64,000 nucleotides of DNA, from contig NZ_AEPF01000058.1 of assembly GCF_000193735.1 (NCBI RefSeq), forward strand, positions 113,726 through 177,725, read 5' to 3'. This DNA comes from Neisseria sicca 4320 (GTDB taxonomy: Bacteria; Pseudomonadota; Gammaproteobacteria; Burkholderiales; Neisseriaceae). A program made the translations under genes and the position numbers. The first letter of the stretch is position 1. Each line of letters opens with the position of its first letter. The notes under the pieces are model-generated. The model had not been told where the DNA came from and made no database searches. It saw nothing but the letters and a program-made list of their open reading frames with translations. This document shows positions 34,126 through 43,715 of this stretch, piece after piece.

Positions 34126-34764
34126 TCAGGATTTGGGTTTCAATGCCGCCGCTTCTTTGGCGAGGCGGGTGATGGTGTCCCAGTCTTTGTTTTTCACGGC
34201 TTCTTTCGGTGTCAGCCATGAGCCGCCGACGCACAAGACATTGGGCAGTGCCAAGTAATCGGGGGCGGTGGCGAGGCTAATGCCGCCGGTCGGACAGAAG
34301 CGTACGTCGGCATAAGGGCCGTAGAGGGCCTTGAGCATGGCTTTGCCGCCGACGACTTCGGCGGGGAAGAGTTTGAGGGTGTCGATACCGTGTTCCAAAG
34401 CCAGTTGGACTTCGCCCGGAGTGGCTACACCGGGAATCAGTGGGATGCCGCTGTTGTGGCTGGCTTTGGCGAGGGATTCGTGCAGGCCCGGGCTGATGGC
34501 GAAAACCGCACCTGCGTCTTCAACGGCTTTGAGTTGTTCGGGGTTGGTAACCGTACCCGCGCCGACGATGGCGTTGGGCACTTCTTTGGCAATCAGGCGG
34601 ATGGCGTCGAGGCCGACGGGGGTGCGCAGGGTGATTTCGAGGGTGGGGATGCCGCCTTCGACAAGGGCGTGGGACAAATCGACGGCGGTGCTTAAATCGT
34701 CAATCGCCATCACAGGCACAACTGCGCCTGCGCTCAGGATTTCGCGGGGGGTCAGTTTGGACAT
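34126..34764 (-). CDS. eda: KDPG/KHG aldolase
   Basis: The 212-aa protein has the VGAGTV motif, the E/K catalytic region with the Schiff-base Lys in TLKLFPAE, and FCPTGGI. It splits 2-keto-3-deoxy-6-phosphogluconate in the Entner-Doudoroff pathway. The start MSKLTPREIL at 34764 follows GAGAACC; the longer frame to 34944 runs through palindromic repeats and is a shadow. It lies downstream of edd, separated by REP-like repeats. Confidence 0.95.
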   Translation of the reverse strand: MSKLTPREILSAGAVVPVMAIDDLSTAVDLSHALVEGGIPTLEITLRTPVGLDAIRLIAKEVPNAIVGAGTVTNPEQLKAVEDAGAVFAISPGLHESLAKASHNSGIPLIPGVATPGEVQLALEHGIDTLKLFPAEVVGGKAMLKALYGPYADVRFCPTGGISLATAPDYLALPNVLCVGGSWLTPKEAVKNKDWDTITRLAKEAAALKPKS

Positions 34765-34814
34765 TTCGGTTCTCCAAGTGGAATGGGGTGTTTTATTAAG
34801 ATGGAACAGGCTGT

Positions 34815-34942
34815 AAGTCGGATACTCGTATCCGACATCTTGGACGGCTGTGTCGGATTCAAGAATCCGACCTACGTCTGCTGCTTGAATCCGACCTACG
34901 TCTTTGGTTTTATTCGCGGGCAAAGCCCACGCTACGTCTACC
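34815..34942. repeat. REP-like palindromes between edd and eda
   Basis: Two back-to-back palindromes, GTCGGATACTCGTATCCGAC (34817-34836) and GTCGGATTCAAGAATCCGAC (34852-34871), are followed by a repeat of GAATCCGACCTACGTCT, then GCGGGCAAAGCCCACGC. The cluster lies in the edd-eda gap. Confidence 0.75.
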
Positions 34943-34979
34943 AATCACTACGATACCCGTTTAAACGGCTTTAATAATT

Positions 34980-35015
34980 TTTCAGACGACCTTTCGTTCA
35001 CAAAGGTCGTCTGAA
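34980..35015 (-). terminator. inverted DUS pair after edd
   Basis: TTTCAGACGACCTTT and AAAGGTCGTCTGAAA are separated by 7 bases, directly downstream of the edd stop. Confidence 0.75.
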
Positions 35016-35023
35016 ACGCTACA

Positions 35024-36859
35024 TCAGGCAAATTCACCGCCGAAGCTCATGGCGCCGGTTTCTGCGCTGCTGGTCATGCTGCGGAAGTTGGCGAAGAGTT
35101 CGCGGCCGCAGCCTTGTTGGTTCGCACTCAAGTCGATGCGCTCGACTTCGCGGGCGTTCCATTCGGCTTCGTTAATCAGGACGTTGAGTTCACCGGTAAC
35201 GGAGTCGAAGCGGATCAGGTCGCCGGTACGGATTTTGGCGATGTTGCCGCCCATCAGGGCTTCGGGCGTCATGTGAATGGACGCGGGCACTTTGCCGGAC
35301 GCGCCGGACATACGGCCATCGGTCAGCAGCGCCACTTTAAAGCCGCGGTCTTGCAGGATGCCCAAAGGCGGGGTCAATTTGTGCAACTCGGGCATACCGT
35401 TGGCGCGCGGGCCTTGGTAGCGGACAACGCAGACAAAATCGCGTTCCAACTCGCCGCGCTCAAACGCAGCCAACACTTCGCGTTGGTCGTTGAACACGAT
35501 GGCGGGCGCTTCGATGATGCGGCAGCCTTCGCGCACGGCGGACACTTTAATCACGCCGCGTCCGATGTTGCCTTTCATCAGGCGCAAACCGCCGTCTGGG
35601 GAGAATGGGTTGTCGGCTTTGCGCAGAATGTCGTCGTTGCCACTGGTTTCGGGGGCTTCGCGCCATTCGAGTTTGCCGTCGATGAGGAAAGGCTCTTTGG
35701 TGTAGTGGCGCATACCGTGTCCGACGACGGTATCGACATCGTCGTGCAACAGGCCTGCGTCCAGCAATTCGCGGATAACGAAAGGCAGGCCGCCCGCTGC
35801 GGTAAAGTGGTTCACGTCAGCCTTGCCGTTGGGGTAAACGCGGATCAGCAATGGGATGATAGAAGAAATTTCGTCGAAGTCGTCCCAGTTCAAAATCACG
35901 CCTGCGGCGCGCGCCATAGCAACGAGGTGCATGGTGTGGTTGGTCGAACCGCCGGTCGCCATCAGACCGATCAGGGCGTTGATGAAGGATTTTTCGGTCA
36001 ACATTTCGCCCAAGGGTTTGATGGTGCCGTTTTTGATGCCGCGCGCGAGGTGTCCGGCGGCGTAGCGGGTCAGGGCTTCGCGCAAATCGGTATAAGGATG
36101 AACGAAAGCGGCGGCGGGCAGGTGTACGCCCATCATTTCCATCATCATTTGGTTGGAGTTTGCCGTGCCGTAGAAAGTGCAGGTGCCGGGGCTGTGGTAG
36201 GAACCCATTTCGCTTTCGAGCAAGGCATCGCGGCCGACTTTACCTTCGGCGAAAAGCTGGCGGGTGCGGGCTTTTTCTTTATTGCCGATACCGCTGGACA
36301 TCGGGCCTGCTGGGACGAAGATGCCCGGAATATGACCAAACGACAACGCGCCTATCATTAGACCCGGAACGATTTTGTCGCACACGCCCATAAACAGGCT
36401 GCCGTCAAACATTTGGTGCGACAGGCCGACGGCGGTACTCATGGCAATCACGTCGCGGGAGAACAGCGACAATTCCATACCGGCGTAGCCTTGCGTGATG
36501 CCGTCGCACATGGCGGGCGTGCCGCCGGCGACTTGGGCGGTCGCGCCGTTTTTCTGCGCTTCGTCTTTAATTTGATCGGGGAAGTCTTTAAACGGCTGGT
36601 GTGCGGAAACCATGTCGTTGTAGGCGGTAATGATGCCTAAGTTGGGAACGGTATCCTGAAGCATTTCGATTTTGATGCTTTTGGGCATGGAGGCGTAACC
36701 GTGCGCCAGGTTGCTGCAACCGAGCTGGTTGCGTTCCAGCCGTCCCATTTGTTTGGCGCTGCGGATTTTCGCCAGATATTTTTCGCGGGTCGGACGGCTG
36801 CGTTCGATGATGCGCTCGGTAATTTCGGCGAGCTTGGGGTGGATAGGAGTGGGGGTCAT
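35024..36859 (-). CDS. edd: 6-phosphogluconate dehydratase
   Basis: The 611-aa protein has the cluster and active-site segments of the IlvD/Edd family (GGTPAMCDGITQG, MGVCDKIVPG, GSTNHT). It converts 6-phosphogluconate to KDPG, a [4Fe-4S]-dependent step. It diverges from zwf across 464 bp with HexR-type palindromes. eda follows 259 bp downstream. Confidence 0.95.
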   Translation of the reverse strand: MTPTPIHPKLAEITERIIERSRPTREKYLAKIRSAKQMGRLERNQLGCSNLAHGYASMPKSIKIEMLQDTVPNLGIITAYNDMVSAHQPFKDFPDQIKDEAQKNGATAQVAGGTPAMCDGITQGYAGMELSLFSRDVIAMSTAVGLSHQMFDGSLFMGVCDKIVPGLMIGALSFGHIPGIFVPAGPMSSGIGNKEKARTRQLFAEGKVGRDALLESEMGSYHSPGTCTFYGTANSNQMMMEMMGVHLPAAAFVHPYTDLREALTRYAAGHLARGIKNGTIKPLGEMLTEKSFINALIGLMATGGSTNHTMHLVAMARAAGVILNWDDFDEISSIIPLLIRVYPNGKADVNHFTAAGGLPFVIRELLDAGLLHDDVDTVVGHGMRHYTKEPFLIDGKLEWREAPETSGNDDILRKADNPFSPDGGLRLMKGNIGRGVIKVSAVREGCRIIEAPAIVFNDQREVLAAFERGELERDFVCVVRYQGPRANGMPELHKLTPPLGILQDRGFKVALLTDGRMSGASGKVPASIHMTPEALMGGNIAKIRTGDLIRFDSVTGELNVLINEAEWNAREVERIDLSANQQGCGRELFANFRSMTSSAETGAMSFGGEFA

Positions 36860-36944
36860 ATTCGGTCTCCTGTCGGAAGGGGGTAGTATGGGGATTTTGT
36901 TTGCGCGTTTCTGATTTTTTGTATTGGGTGTGGGGCGTTCAGCG

Positions 36945-36985
36945 TTTCAGACGACCTTTCAAACCATGCAAGGGGTCGTCTGAAA
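36945..36985. repeat. inverted DUS pair upstream of edd
   Basis: TTTCAGACGACC and GGTCGTCTGAAA flank a 17-base loop. It lies in the edd-zwf gap; on position it cannot be a terminator for edd or zwf. Confidence 0.5.
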
Positions 36986-37008
36986 ACCTCACTCTATATA
37001 TGTAGGCT

Positions 37009-37014
37009 ATTATA
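37009..37014 (-). promoter_or_regulatory. candidate -10 of edd
   Basis: TATAAT on the minus strand; a TTGTAA at 37035-37040 (inside the HexR palindrome) could serve as -35 with 20-base spacing. Confidence 0.4.
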
Positions 37015-37023
37015 ATATAAAAC

Positions 37024-37040
37024 TTGTAATTTAGTTACAA
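37024..37040. promoter_or_regulatory. HexR operator
   Basis: TTGTAATTTAGTTACAA is a palindrome matching the HexR consensus (TGTAATxxxATTACA, with one base variant) in the divergent edd-zwf gap. HexR (gene at 40711) is known to repress Entner-Doudoroff genes, with KDPG as inducer. Confidence 0.7.
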
Positions 37041-37180
37041 AATAATCCGCTAAATGTAAGAAATTTGATTTAAATCGTGATATGCGTCATTTGTGAAAAT
37101 CTACCAGACCAAACTCATCAAACTTTTAAACTAAGTCAAATAATTTGTAAAAATGAGAATAGACAAAATGTGTAGCCATG

Positions 37181-37194
37181 TGTAGTATTACTAC
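37181..37194. promoter_or_regulatory. second HexR-like palindrome
   Basis: TGTAGTATTACTAC is palindromic and HexR-like, 130 bp upstream of zwf. It is weaker than the site at 37024. Confidence 0.45.
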
Positions 37195-37323
37195 TCATTA
37201 GCCCGCCTGTTTTGAAATTTTGATGCAGGCGATTGGTTTCCATTGCTTTTCTGCCAAAACCGCCCGTCTTTCACGGCATCCGGCGGCACCGGCACAAGGC
37301 CTTCCTCAACGAGAGATAAAACG

Positions 37324-38769
37324 ATGAGTACACAAACAAATTTTGATTTGGTGTTGTTCGGCGCGACCGGCGATTTGGCAATGCGTAAGCTGCTGCCTTG
37401 TCTGTATCAGGCGCACGTTGCAGGGTTGCTCAATCCTCAGGGCCGTATTTTGGGTGTCAGCCGCAGCGATTTGGATACGGCGGGCTTTTTGGCAAAAGTG
37501 GAAACCAACTCCAAAATCCATGTCAAACAAAACTTTTCAGACGACGCTTGGGCATCGTTCGTCAAACGCATCGAATATCTGAAAGTGGACGTTACCGAAG
37601 AAGCCGATTTTGCCGCTTTGGGCGAAACGGTCAAAGCACGCAAAGAAACCGACAACGTCATCATCTACCTTTCCACCGCGCCGAAATTCTTCGCGCAAGC
37701 CTGTGAAAACCTTGCCAAAGTCGGGCTGAACGCCGACAACGCGCGCGTCGTTTTGGAAAAACCGCTGGGTACCGACCTCGCCTCTTCCCAACAAATCAAT
37801 ACCGATGTCGCCCGCTACTTCAAAGAATGCCAAATCTACCGCATCGACCACTACTTAGGCAAAGAAAGCCTGCAAAACCTACTGTCGCTGCGTTTTGCCA
37901 ACGTGATGTTCGAGCCGTTGTGGAACAACAAATACATAGAAAGCGTACAACTGACCATCGCCGAACAGCTCGGTGTGGAAGAACGCGGCGAGTTTTACGA
38001 CATTACCGGCGCGTTGCGCGACATGGTGCAAAACCACCTGATGCAAATGCTGTGCATGACCGCGATGGAAGCGCCCGCCAGCCTGGATGCCGACGCAGTG
38101 CGCGATGAAAAAGTCAAAGTCATCAAATCTTTGAAACCGCTGACCATCGAATCCGTCAACGAAAACGTCGTGCGCGGACAATACACCGCCGCCAAAGGCA
38201 TGAACGGCTATCTGGAAGAAATCAACGTTCCGCAAGACAGCTTCACCGAAACCTACGTCGCCATCAAAGCCGAAATCGAAAACGACCGCTGGAAAGGCGT
38301 TCCTTTCTATCTGCGTACCGGCAAACGCATGGCGGGTAAAGTGGCGGAAATCGTATTGAACTTCCGTCCGCTGCAAAACCATATTTTTGAGAACAGCCAA
38401 GCCTCGCCCAACCGTTTGGTTATCGAATTGCAGCCGACCGAATCCGTTCGCCTCTATACGCAGATGAAAACGCCGGGCGCAGGCAACAAAGTGGAAATCG
38501 TGCCGCTGGCAACCGACTTGGAAAAAGCTCTCGAAGGCCGCCGCGCCGAAGCTTACGAACGCCTGCTGCTGGATGTTATCAACGGCAAGCTCGCCCTCTT
38601 CAACCGCCGCGACGAACTCGAAGCCGCTTGGGAATATGTGATGCCGATTTTGGACAACTGGGCAAGCAACACTACCCCGCCGCACGGCTACGACGCGCAT
38701 TCATGGGGGCCGGAAGCCGCCCGCGAACTCTTGGCGCGCGACGGACATAAGTGGCACGAAGACCAGTAA
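37324..38769 (+). CDS. zwf: glucose-6-phosphate 1-dehydrogenase
   Basis: The 481-aa protein has the NADP motif GATGDLA (13-19) and the active-site RIDHYLGKE (about 176). It makes 6-phosphogluconolactone. The start at ATG 37324 is after GAGATAAAACG; a longer frame from 37243 is less likely. It leads the zwf-pgl-glk-hexR-pgi cluster, which feeds the Entner-Doudoroff pathway. Confidence 0.97.
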   Translation: MSTQTNFDLVLFGATGDLAMRKLLPCLYQAHVAGLLNPQGRILGVSRSDLDTAGFLAKVETNSKIHVKQNFSDDAWASFVKRIEYLKVDVTEEADFAALGETVKARKETDNVIIYLSTAPKFFAQACENLAKVGLNADNARVVLEKPLGTDLASSQQINTDVARYFKECQIYRIDHYLGKESLQNLLSLRFANVMFEPLWNNKYIESVQLTIAEQLGVEERGEFYDITGALRDMVQNHLMQMLCMTAMEAPASLDADAVRDEKVKVIKSLKPLTIESVNENVVRGQYTAAKGMNGYLEEINVPQDSFTETYVAIKAEIENDRWKGVPFYLRTGKRMAGKVAEIVLNFRPLQNHIFENSQASPNRLVIELQPTESVRLYTQMKTPGAGNKVEIVPLATDLEKALEGRRAEAYERLLLDVINGKLALFNRRDELEAAWEYVMPILDNWASNTTPPHGYDAHSWGPEAARELLARDGHKWHEDQ

Positions 38770-38773
38770 AGCC

Positions 38774-38828
38774 TTTTCAGACGACCTTTGCTTGAAGCGT
38801 TCTCGGTTCAAAAAGGTCGTCTGAAAAC
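38774..38828 (+). repeat. inverted DUS pair after zwf
   Basis: TTTTCAGACGACC and GGTCGTCTGAAAA are separated by about 29 bases. The wide loop makes a strong terminator uncertain. Confidence 0.5.
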
Positions 38829-38919
38829 CATAAGGCGGCGGATTAGGCGTTTCCACCGACATTCACGCCGCCATCAACGACACAGGCTCTTACTTACTTT
38901 CCCGCTCACAAACACTGCC

Positions 38920-38965
38920 TTTCAGACGACCGCCCACATCCTTCTTAAAAAAGGTCGTCTGAAAA
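38920..38965 (+). repeat. inverted DUS pair before pgl
   Basis: TTTCAGACGACC and GGTCGTCTGAAA flank about 21 bases, just upstream of pgl. Confidence 0.5.
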
Positions 38966-38983
38966 CAGAGAAAGGACACTTTT

Positions 38984-39679
38984 ATGTTCGTTTGGCATGA
39001 ATACGAAAATGCAGCAGCCGCTTCAGAGGCTTTGGCAGACGCAGTTGCCGCCGCGCTGCAAAACGTGCTGGATAACAAAGGCAGCGCAGTATTGGCGGTT
39101 TCCGGCGGCCGCTCGCCGATTCCGTTCTTCCAAGCCCTGTCGCAAAAAGATTTGGACTGGCAAAAAGTCGGCATTACTTTGGTTGACGAGCGCATCGTGC
39201 CGACGACCCACGCCGACAGCAACACCGCCTTGGCGCACGAATACCTGCTGCAAAACAAAGCCGCCGCAGCGACTTGGATTCCCGTTGTCGAAGCAGGCAA
39301 ATCTGAAACTGAATTACAACCCGACAGCGTCGTTGCCTACGCGCTGAAACATTACAAACAACCTGACGTGCTGATTTTGGGCATGGGCGGCGACGGACAT
39401 ACCGCCTCCCTCTTCCCGCAAGCGCCGCAGCTGAAGGCAGCCATCAACGAATCAGACGACCCGACCCTCATCCACACCACGCCCGTTACCGCGCCGCACG
39501 AGCGCGTCAGCATGACCTTGGGCGCCATCGCCAAAACGGAAAACGTTTTTCTGGCGATTCAGGGTGCGGAGAAGAAAGCCGTGTTCGACAAAGCCGCTTC
39601 ACGCGCCGATTTGGAATATCCGACCAGCCTGGTATTGAACCATCAAGGAGTAAACTGCCATGTCTTCTACTCAAACTGA
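38984..39679 (+). CDS. pgl: 6-phosphogluconolactonase
   Basis: The 231-aa protein has the sugar-lactonase family signatures LAVSGGRSP, VDERIVP and GMGGDGHTASLFP. It hydrolyses the lactone from Zwf. It overlaps glk by 20 bases. Confidence 0.95.
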   Translation: MFVWHEYENAAAASEALADAVAAALQNVLDNKGSAVLAVSGGRSPIPFFQALSQKDLDWQKVGITLVDERIVPTTHADSNTALAHEYLLQNKAAAATWIPVVEAGKSETELQPDSVVAYALKHYKQPDVLILGMGGDGHTASLFPQAPQLKAAINESDDPTLIHTTPVTAPHERVSMTLGAIAKTENVFLAIQGAEKKAVFDKAASRADLEYPTSLVLNHQGVNCHVFYSN

Positions 39680-40661
39680 TATTCAACAACCCGTCAGCAA
39701 AAGCTATCCGCGCCTGGTCGCCGACATCGGCGGTACCAACGCCCGCTTCGCGCTCGAAACCGCCCCGCAGCAGATTGAAAAAGCTCAAATCTTACCGTGC
39801 AAAGACTACGACACCATCGTCGATGCCGCCAAAGCTTATTTGGAACAGGCAGGCGGAGCCGAAGTCCGGCACGCTGCCTTCGCCATGGCAAACCCGATTT
39901 TGGGCGACTGGGTGCAAATGACCAACCACCATTGGGCGTTTTCCATCGAAACCACCCGTCAGGCATTGGGGCTGGACACCCTCATCCTCTTGAACGACTT
40001 TACTGCGCAGGCATTAGCAGTAACGCAGACTTCAAGCAAAGACCTGATGCAGATAGGCGGGCAAAAACCCGTCGAATTTGCTCCTAAAGCCGTCATCGGT
40101 CCGGGAACCGGTTTGGGTGTAAGCGGACTGGTACACAGCCCCGCAGGCTGGGTGGCGCTTGCCGGCGAAGGCGGTCATTCGAGCTTCCCGCCGTTTGACG
40201 ACATGGAAGTTTTGATTTGGCAGTATGCAAAAAACAAATACGGTCATGTTTCCGCCGAACGCTTCCTCAGCGGCGCAGGTTTGAGCCTGATTTACGAGGC
40301 ACTCGCCAAACGCGACAAACTGAAAAACTACCGCCTCAAACCGTCCGAAATCACCGAAAAAGCCTTAAGCGGCACGTCCCCGCTCTGCCGTCAGACTTTG
40401 GACATCTTCTGCGCCATGCTCGGCACGGTTGCCTCCAACCTCGCCCTGACGCTGGGCGCGCGCGGCGGCGTATATTTGTGCGGCGGCATCATCCCCCGCG
40501 TTTTGGAATATTTTAAAACCTCACCTTTCCGCAGCCGCTTTGAAAACAAAGGCCGTTTCGAAGCCTATCTCGCCGCGATTCCCGTCTATGTCGTCTTAAG
40601 CGAATTTCCGGGCATCACCGGCGCAGCGGCGGCACTCGACAACCACTTGAAAAACGTTTAA
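39660..40661 (+). CDS. glk: glucokinase
   Basis: The 333-aa protein has the ATP-binding VADIGGTNARFALE near the N-terminus and GPGTGLGVSGL. It phosphorylates glucose. Its start lies in pgl (20-base overlap), so they are translationally coupled. Confidence 0.95.
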   Translation: MSSTQTDIQQPVSKSYPRLVADIGGTNARFALETAPQQIEKAQILPCKDYDTIVDAAKAYLEQAGGAEVRHAAFAMANPILGDWVQMTNHHWAFSIETTRQALGLDTLILLNDFTAQALAVTQTSSKDLMQIGGQKPVEFAPKAVIGPGTGLGVSGLVHSPAGWVALAGEGGHSSFPPFDDMEVLIWQYAKNKYGHVSAERFLSGAGLSLIYEALAKRDKLKNYRLKPSEITEKALSGTSPLCRQTLDIFCAMLGTVASNLALTLGARGGVYLCGGIIPRVLEYFKTSPFRSRFENKGRFEAYLAAIPVYVVLSEFPGITGAAAALDNHLKNV

Positions 40662-40710
40662 TCACACAAGCCGCCCCGACAAGGGGCGGCACACACCGAA
40701 GGGCATATTT

Positions 40711-41559
40711 ATGTTAAGCAAAATCAGCGAATCACTGTCAAACCTGTCGGGCGCAGAACGCAAAGTCGCCGAATGCGCCTTGGCTGAACCCAAATGGTTT
40801 GTCCATGCCGCCGTCGCCGAAATCGCCGAGCGCGCATCCGTCAGCCAGCCGACCGTCATCCGTTTTTGCCGCAGCCTGGGCTACAAAGGACTGCCCGAGT
40901 TCAAACTCGCCCTGTCCGCCAGCATAGGCCACGAAGGTATGCCCTACGTCCATGAAGAGCTCAACGCCGACGACGACATGAGCATCGTTGTCGAAAAAGT
41001 ATTGGGCAACGCCGCCGCCTCCATTTTGGGCGAACGCCGCTTCCTGAAAGAGTCCGAACTGGAAAACGCCATCGCCACCCTGATGCACGCGCGCCGTGTC
41101 GAGTTCTACGGCGTCGGCAACTCCGGCATCGTCGCCCAAGACGCGCAACACAAATTCTTCCGCTTCGGCATTTCCACCGTCGCCTACGTCGATACCCACA
41201 CCCAACTGATGGCAGCCTCCGTCCTGTCCGACCAAGACGTCGTCGTCGCCATTTCCAACACCGGCTCGTCCATCGAGCTTTTAGACGCCGTCAGCATCGC
41301 CAAAGAAAACGGCGCGTCCGTCATCGCCCTGACCCGCAACGACTCCCCGCTGGCACAGCTTGCCGACTGCGTATTGAGCATCGCCACGCAGGAAAACGCC
41401 GAACTCTATACCCCCATGGTGTCCCGCCTGCTGCAACTCGCCGTCATCGACATCCTCGCCATCGGACTCGCCCTGCGCCTAGGCGATGCCGCCAGCCTGC
41501 AACTTCAAAAAAGCAAAAAAAGCATACACAACAAACACATCGATTACGATAAAGACTAA
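40711..41559 (+). CDS. hexR: HexR, RpiR-family transcriptional regulator
   Basis: The 282-aa protein has an N-terminal RpiR helix-turn-helix (ERASVSQPTVIRFCRSLGYKG) and a C-terminal SIS sugar-phosphate domain (VGNSGIVAQDA, AISNTGSS). HexR represses central sugar genes, and KDPG relieves this. Its cluster position and the TTGTAAT..TTACAA palindromes in the edd-zwf gap fit this role. Confidence 0.92.
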   Translation: MLSKISESLSNLSGAERKVAECALAEPKWFVHAAVAEIAERASVSQPTVIRFCRSLGYKGLPEFKLALSASIGHEGMPYVHEELNADDDMSIVVEKVLGNAAASILGERRFLKESELENAIATLMHARRVEFYGVGNSGIVAQDAQHKFFRFGISTVAYVDTHTQLMAASVLSDQDVVVAISNTGSSIELLDAVSIAKENGASVIALTRNDSPLAQLADCVLSIATQENAELYTPMVSRLLQLAVIDILAIGLALRLGDAASLQLQKSKKSIHNKHIDYDKD

Positions 41560-41566
41560 ACGACAC

Positions 41567-41607
41567 ATTTTCAGACGACCCGGCATATCCCGAGGTCGTC
41601 TGAAAAT
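41567..41607 (+). terminator. inverted DUS pair after hexR
   Basis: ATTTTCAGACGACC and GGTCGTCTGAAAAT flank a 13-base loop. This may partly terminate before pgi. Confidence 0.6.
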
Positions 41608-41778
41608 ACCAACCAAAAAATCAGTGCCGCCGTTTTCCCTCAATGTTGACACCCAACCCAAATAACGACAGACACCCCGCATTCACACCCAACCCTAAAA
41701 ACGGAAACCCACCCGTTCCCGTTTCAGACGACCTCGCGGCCGTTTTCCCACAAAACCGTCCAACCTCAGGAGCATCCG

Positions 41779-43422
41779 ATGAAACACCTTCACGACTTAC
41801 CGGCTTGGTCAAAATTATGGATACATTTTGACGAAACCAAAGAACAACACATACGCGAAATGTTCGATCAAGACCCGCAGCGTGCCGAACGCTACTGGCT
41901 GCAAGTCGGCGGACTGACGCTGGATTACTCCAAAAACCGCATCAACGACGAAACCATGGCACTGTTGTTCGAGCTTGCCCGTGAAGCCGGCGTACCCGAA
42001 CGCATGCAGCAGATGTTCCGCGGCGAAAAAATCAACACCACCGAAAACCGCGCCGTCCTCCACGTCGCCCTGCGCAACCGCACCAACTCCCCCATCGTCG
42101 TTGACGGCGAAGACGTCATGCCCAAAGTCAACCACGTCCTCCAACGCATGGGCGAATTCGCACACGAAGTCCGCAGCGGCAACTGGCTGGGCTATACCAA
42201 CCAAGTCATCACCGACATCGTCAACATCGGCATCGGCGGCTCCGACCTCGGCCCGCTGATGATGTGTACCGCGCTCAAACCCTTCGGACACCCCCGCCTC
42301 AACATGCACTTCGTCTCCAACGTGGACGGCTCCCAACTGCGCGATGTATTGTCCAAAGTCCACCCTGAGACCACCCTCTTCATCATCGCCTCCAAAACCT
42401 TCACCACCCAAGAAACCCTCACCAACGCCCTGACCGCGCGCAAATGGTTCCTTGACCATGCAGGCGATGAAACCGCCGTCGCCAAACACTTCGTCGCCGT
42501 CTCCACCAACCAAAAAGCCGTTGCCGAATTCGGTATCGACACCGCCAATATGTTTGAATTCTGGGACTGGGTCGGCGGACGATACAGCCTTTGGTCGGCA
42601 ATCGGCCTGCCCATCATGCTCTACTTGGGCGAAGAAAACTTCATCGAAATGCTCAACGGCGCGCACCTGATGGACCAACACTTCATCAACACCCCGCTCG
42701 AGCGCAACCTCCCCGTCATCCTCGCCCTCGTCGGCATCTGGTACATCAACTACTACGGCGGCGGCAGCCACGTCATCGCCCCCTACGACCAACACCTCCA
42801 CCGCCTGCCCAAATTCATCCAGCAGCTCGACATGGAGAGCAACGGCAAACAAGTTACCCTCGACGGCAAGTCTATCGGCTACGAAACCTCCCCGATTATT
42901 TGGGGCGAAACCGGCATCAACGGCCAGCACGCCTTCTTCCAACTGCTGCACCAAGGGACCCACATCACCCCGATCGACCTCATCGCCTCACTTGAAAAAC
43001 GCAGCAACCTGCGCGGCCACCACGAAATCCTGCTCGCCAACGTCTTCGCCCAAGCCGAAGCCTTCATGCGCGGCAAAACCCCCGACGAAGTCCGCGCCGA
43101 ACTCAAAGCCCAAGGCATGGAAGCAGAGCGCATCGAAGAGCTGGTTCCGCACAAAACCTTCTCAGGCAACCGCCCGACCAACCTCATCCTCATGGACAAG
43201 GTCAACCCCCGCAACATGGGCAGCCTGATTGCCATGTACGAACACAAAACCTTCGTCCAAGGCATCATCTGGGGCATCAACAGCTTCGATCAATGGGGCG
43301 TCGAACTCGGCAAACAACTCGCCAAGACCATCCTCGCCGAGCTGACCGGCGAAACCGGCGTACAAAAACACGACAGCTCCACCACCCGCCTGATCAACCT
43401 TTATCTGAACGCCAACAAATAA
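41779..43422 (+). CDS. pgi: glucose-6-phosphate isomerase
   Basis: The 547-aa protein has the GIGGSDLGPLM and SKTFTTQET phosphate motifs, and the GGRYSLWSAIGL and GINSFDQWGVELGK signatures. It converts glucose-6-phosphate and fructose-6-phosphate. The start follows CTCAGGAGCATCCG. It may have its own transcript because a DUS pair separates it from hexR. Confidence 0.97.
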   Translation: MKHLHDLPAWSKLWIHFDETKEQHIREMFDQDPQRAERYWLQVGGLTLDYSKNRINDETMALLFELAREAGVPERMQQMFRGEKINTTENRAVLHVALRNRTNSPIVVDGEDVMPKVNHVLQRMGEFAHEVRSGNWLGYTNQVITDIVNIGIGGSDLGPLMMCTALKPFGHPRLNMHFVSNVDGSQLRDVLSKVHPETTLFIIASKTFTTQETLTNALTARKWFLDHAGDETAVAKHFVAVSTNQKAVAEFGIDTANMFEFWDWVGGRYSLWSAIGLPIMLYLGEENFIEMLNGAHLMDQHFINTPLERNLPVILALVGIWYINYYGGGSHVIAPYDQHLHRLPKFIQQLDMESNGKQVTLDGKSIGYETSPIIWGETGINGQHAFFQLLHQGTHITPIDLIASLEKRSNLRGHHEILLANVFAQAEAFMRGKTPDEVRAELKAQGMEAERIEELVPHKTFSGNRPTNLILMDKVNPRNMGSLIAMYEHKTFVQGIIWGINSFDQWGVELGKQLAKTILAELTGETGVQKHDSSTTRLINLYLNANK

Positions 43423-43440
43423 AGACAGCCCCATCAGGAC

Positions 43441-43490
43441 AAAAGGTCGTCTGAAAACCCAGATTCAAGGTTTTCAGACGACCTTTTTTA
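43441..43490 (+). terminator. inverted DUS-pair hairpin after pgi
   Basis: AAAAGGTCGTCTGAAAACC and its complement with a T-run. Confidence 0.8.
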
Positions 43491-43515
43491 CCGAATACCG
43501 CCGCGTTAATACAGA

Positions 43516-43672
43516 TATATTGGATTAAATTTAAATCAGGACAAGGCGACGAAGCCGCAGACAGTACAGATAGTACGGAACCGATTCACTTGGTGCTTCA
43601 GCACCTTAGAGAATTGTTCTCTTTGAGCTAAGGCGAGGCAACGCCGTACTGGTTTAAAGTTAATCCACTATA
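43516..43672. mobile_element. CREE, full length, downstream of pgi
   Basis: The 157-bp element begins TATATTGGATTAAAT (one TIR change) and ends TTAATCCACTATA. The gap also holds a dRS3 repeat (43716). Confidence 0.9.
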
Positions 43673-43715
43673 ACGGTTCATTTGACCTTTAATAATAAGG
43701 CACCCTCTGCCTGCC

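Noticed and set aside
35114..36361. 415-aa antisense frame opposite edd
   Set aside because: Shadow of a highly conserved dehydratase; low-complexity composition.
41643..41831. 62-aa Pro/Asn-rich frame before pgi
   Set aside because: It runs through short CACCCAACCC repeats and a DUS and overlaps the pgi start; no ribosome site.
41815..42963. 382-aa antisense frame opposite pgi
   Set aside because: Shadow of pgi with Val/Gly/Asp bias; no domain.
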